Positions 58,657 to 59,370 of a stretch of DNA of 59,370 bases are shown here, piece after piece. The notes beneath the pieces were generated by a model. It did not search any database. It was not told where the DNA came from and saw nothing but the letters and a program-made list of their open reading frames with translations. This DNA is from a virus, in the IMG/VR virus record IMGVR_UViG_3300025872_000062, positions 1 to 59,370 of that record; one strand, given 5' to 3'. Both the position numbers and the translations under genes were made by a program. Each line of letters opens with the position of its first letter. The stretch's first letter is position 1.

Positions 58657-59370
58657 ATGGCCACGGTATATTTCGACCCGCCATACGACCCGATGACGCA
58701 AGGACCTACTCAATTGTCGTCGATTGAAGACGCAACAACGGACCTTGTCGGATTTGCATTCCAAGCCGAGGAAGACGCCGCAGTCGTCTCGGTTTTGTTC
58801 TACATCGTGACAAAGACCGGAACGCCGGGAACGGTACGCGCTGGGTTCCAAGGAGTCAATGCCGCGACCGGACTCAACGACGGCGTATGGCAATCGTATG
58901 TGGACGTTGCCGGAACGTCCATAACGGCAGGCGGGTACAACACATTCACGCTTTCGACGACTCAAAATGTCACACGCGGGCAATTGTACTGCATCGTAAT
59001 ACAGCCGATAAGCGGAACGTGGAATGCGACGAATAGCATCGCCGTCTGGTACGGACGTGGCAACTCATACCCGTGGTCTGGCTTGCCGTACGCATTTACA
59101 AACACGGCTGGAACAACGGCTAAGATAACAACCAACCAACATTTGTTCTGGGGATATAGGTCGGCAACGAAATCGTATGGAACTCCAATGTTCTATATCG
59201 GTAGCGGCCTTAGAAACGTCAATACGAATCCAAACGAATATGCAAACCGGTTTACGCTGCCGTCTACACGTGGCAAGCAATTCACACTGCTGGGGATCAA
59301 TGCCAACTTGCTACTCGATGCTGGAGGTACGTTTTCGCTAAACCTCTATGATTCCAACTCAAACCTAATT
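58608..59370 (+). repeat. Terminal overlap, right copy (matches 1-763)
   Basis: Counterpart of 1-763. Divergence is concentrated at 58725-58915 and 59026-59243, with identical flanks. Supports circularity of the contig and population variation in the fibre gene. Confidence 0.85.
58657..59370 (+). CDS. Second allele of the fibre-like protein (5' part, runs off the window)
   Basis: 238 codons visible, aligned without gaps to 50-763. Seven residue changes relative to the left copy (T to A, S to A twice, T to A, V to I, A to L, G to A), while most of the 42 base changes are silent. The last 127 bases are identical to 637-763. Read as an allelic variant of the same gene in the sampled population rather than a third paralogue. 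Confidence 0.7.
   Translation, partial: MATVYFDPPYDPMTQGPTQLSSIEDATTDLVGFAFQAEEDAAVVSVLFYIVTKTGTPGTVRAGFQGVNAATGLNDGVWQSYVDVAGTSITAGGYNTFTLSTTQNVTRGQLYCIVIQPISGTWNATNSIAVWYGRGNSYPWSGLPYAFTNTAGTTAKITTNQHLFWGYRSATKSYGTPMFYIGSGLRNVNTNPNEYANRFTLPSTRGKQFTLLGINANLLLDAGGTFSLNLYDSNSNLI

Noticed and set aside
58657-59370. A third tandem paralogue of the fibre-like gene
   Set aside because: The upstream gene end is duplicated with it and the last 127 bases match exactly, so contig overlap is the simpler explanation.

Overview
The window looks like an essentially complete genome of a tailed bacteriophage (Caudoviricetes) with podovirus-like virion genes. It is most likely a circularly closed metagenomic contig. 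Bases 1-763 and 58608-59370 are the same locus: they align without indels, and their last 127 bases are identical. The unique genome is therefore about 58.6 kb. I see no integrase, tRNA, CRISPR array or insertion sequence. The host cannot be named from sequence alone; the phage relies on Shine-Dalgarno starts and intrinsic terminators, so it is bacterial.

Layout. (1) A rightward late block runs from about 44.4 kb through the contig junction to 24942. It carries small basic proteins, a putative small terminase, TerL, a 48-residue membrane peptide, portal, scaffold, major capsid protein, two paralogous capsid-associated proteins, two head-tail connectors, a cluster of small membrane proteins (holin candidates), tandem fibre-like paralogues, a large tail-tube/stabilisation-type protein, two 606-residue Gln/Ala-rich internal proteins and a 4486-residue giant polyvalent protein with ParB-like and HExxH modules. 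(2) A 14-bp perfect hairpin at 24946-24978 separates this block from a leftward early operon (36895 down to 25031). The proximal half of the early operon is a GC-rich array of short unrecognised genes. Its gaps hold near-identical GC-rich hairpins followed by a conserved GAAAGGACA-type leader before each start. The distal half holds a VRR-NUC nuclease, a Rad52/Erf-type annealing protein, a Gp157/Gam-like protein, an HTH_36 replication initiator, a candidate helicase loader and a LuxR-type HTH protein. (3) A mosaic middle (37.4-44.3 kb) carries a PAPS-reductase-like protein, an orphan cytosine-C5 methyltransferase, a GNAT/XF1762-like protein, ThyX, dUTPase, SSB, two small HTH regulators, and a CHAP endolysin with a truncated copy of its own N-terminus two genes upstream.

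How it works together. There is no phage DNA polymerase, primase or replicative helicase. The initiator plus loader pair suggests lambda O/P-like capture of the host replisome, with a recombination set (annealing protein, SSB, VRR-NUC) in support. ThyX and dUTPase tune dTTP supply. The methyltransferase, PAPS-reductase-like and GNAT genes form a candidate DNA-modification cassette. Virion morphogenesis is a full rightward programme, and the giant protein is probably packaged and ejected with the genome.

The observations most worth following are the hairpin-plus-leader cassettes in the GC-rich ORFan array (reminiscent of start-associated sequences of cluster K mycobacteriophages), the modification cassette, the giant polyvalent protein, the duplicated endolysin start, and the mismatch pattern between the contig ends.
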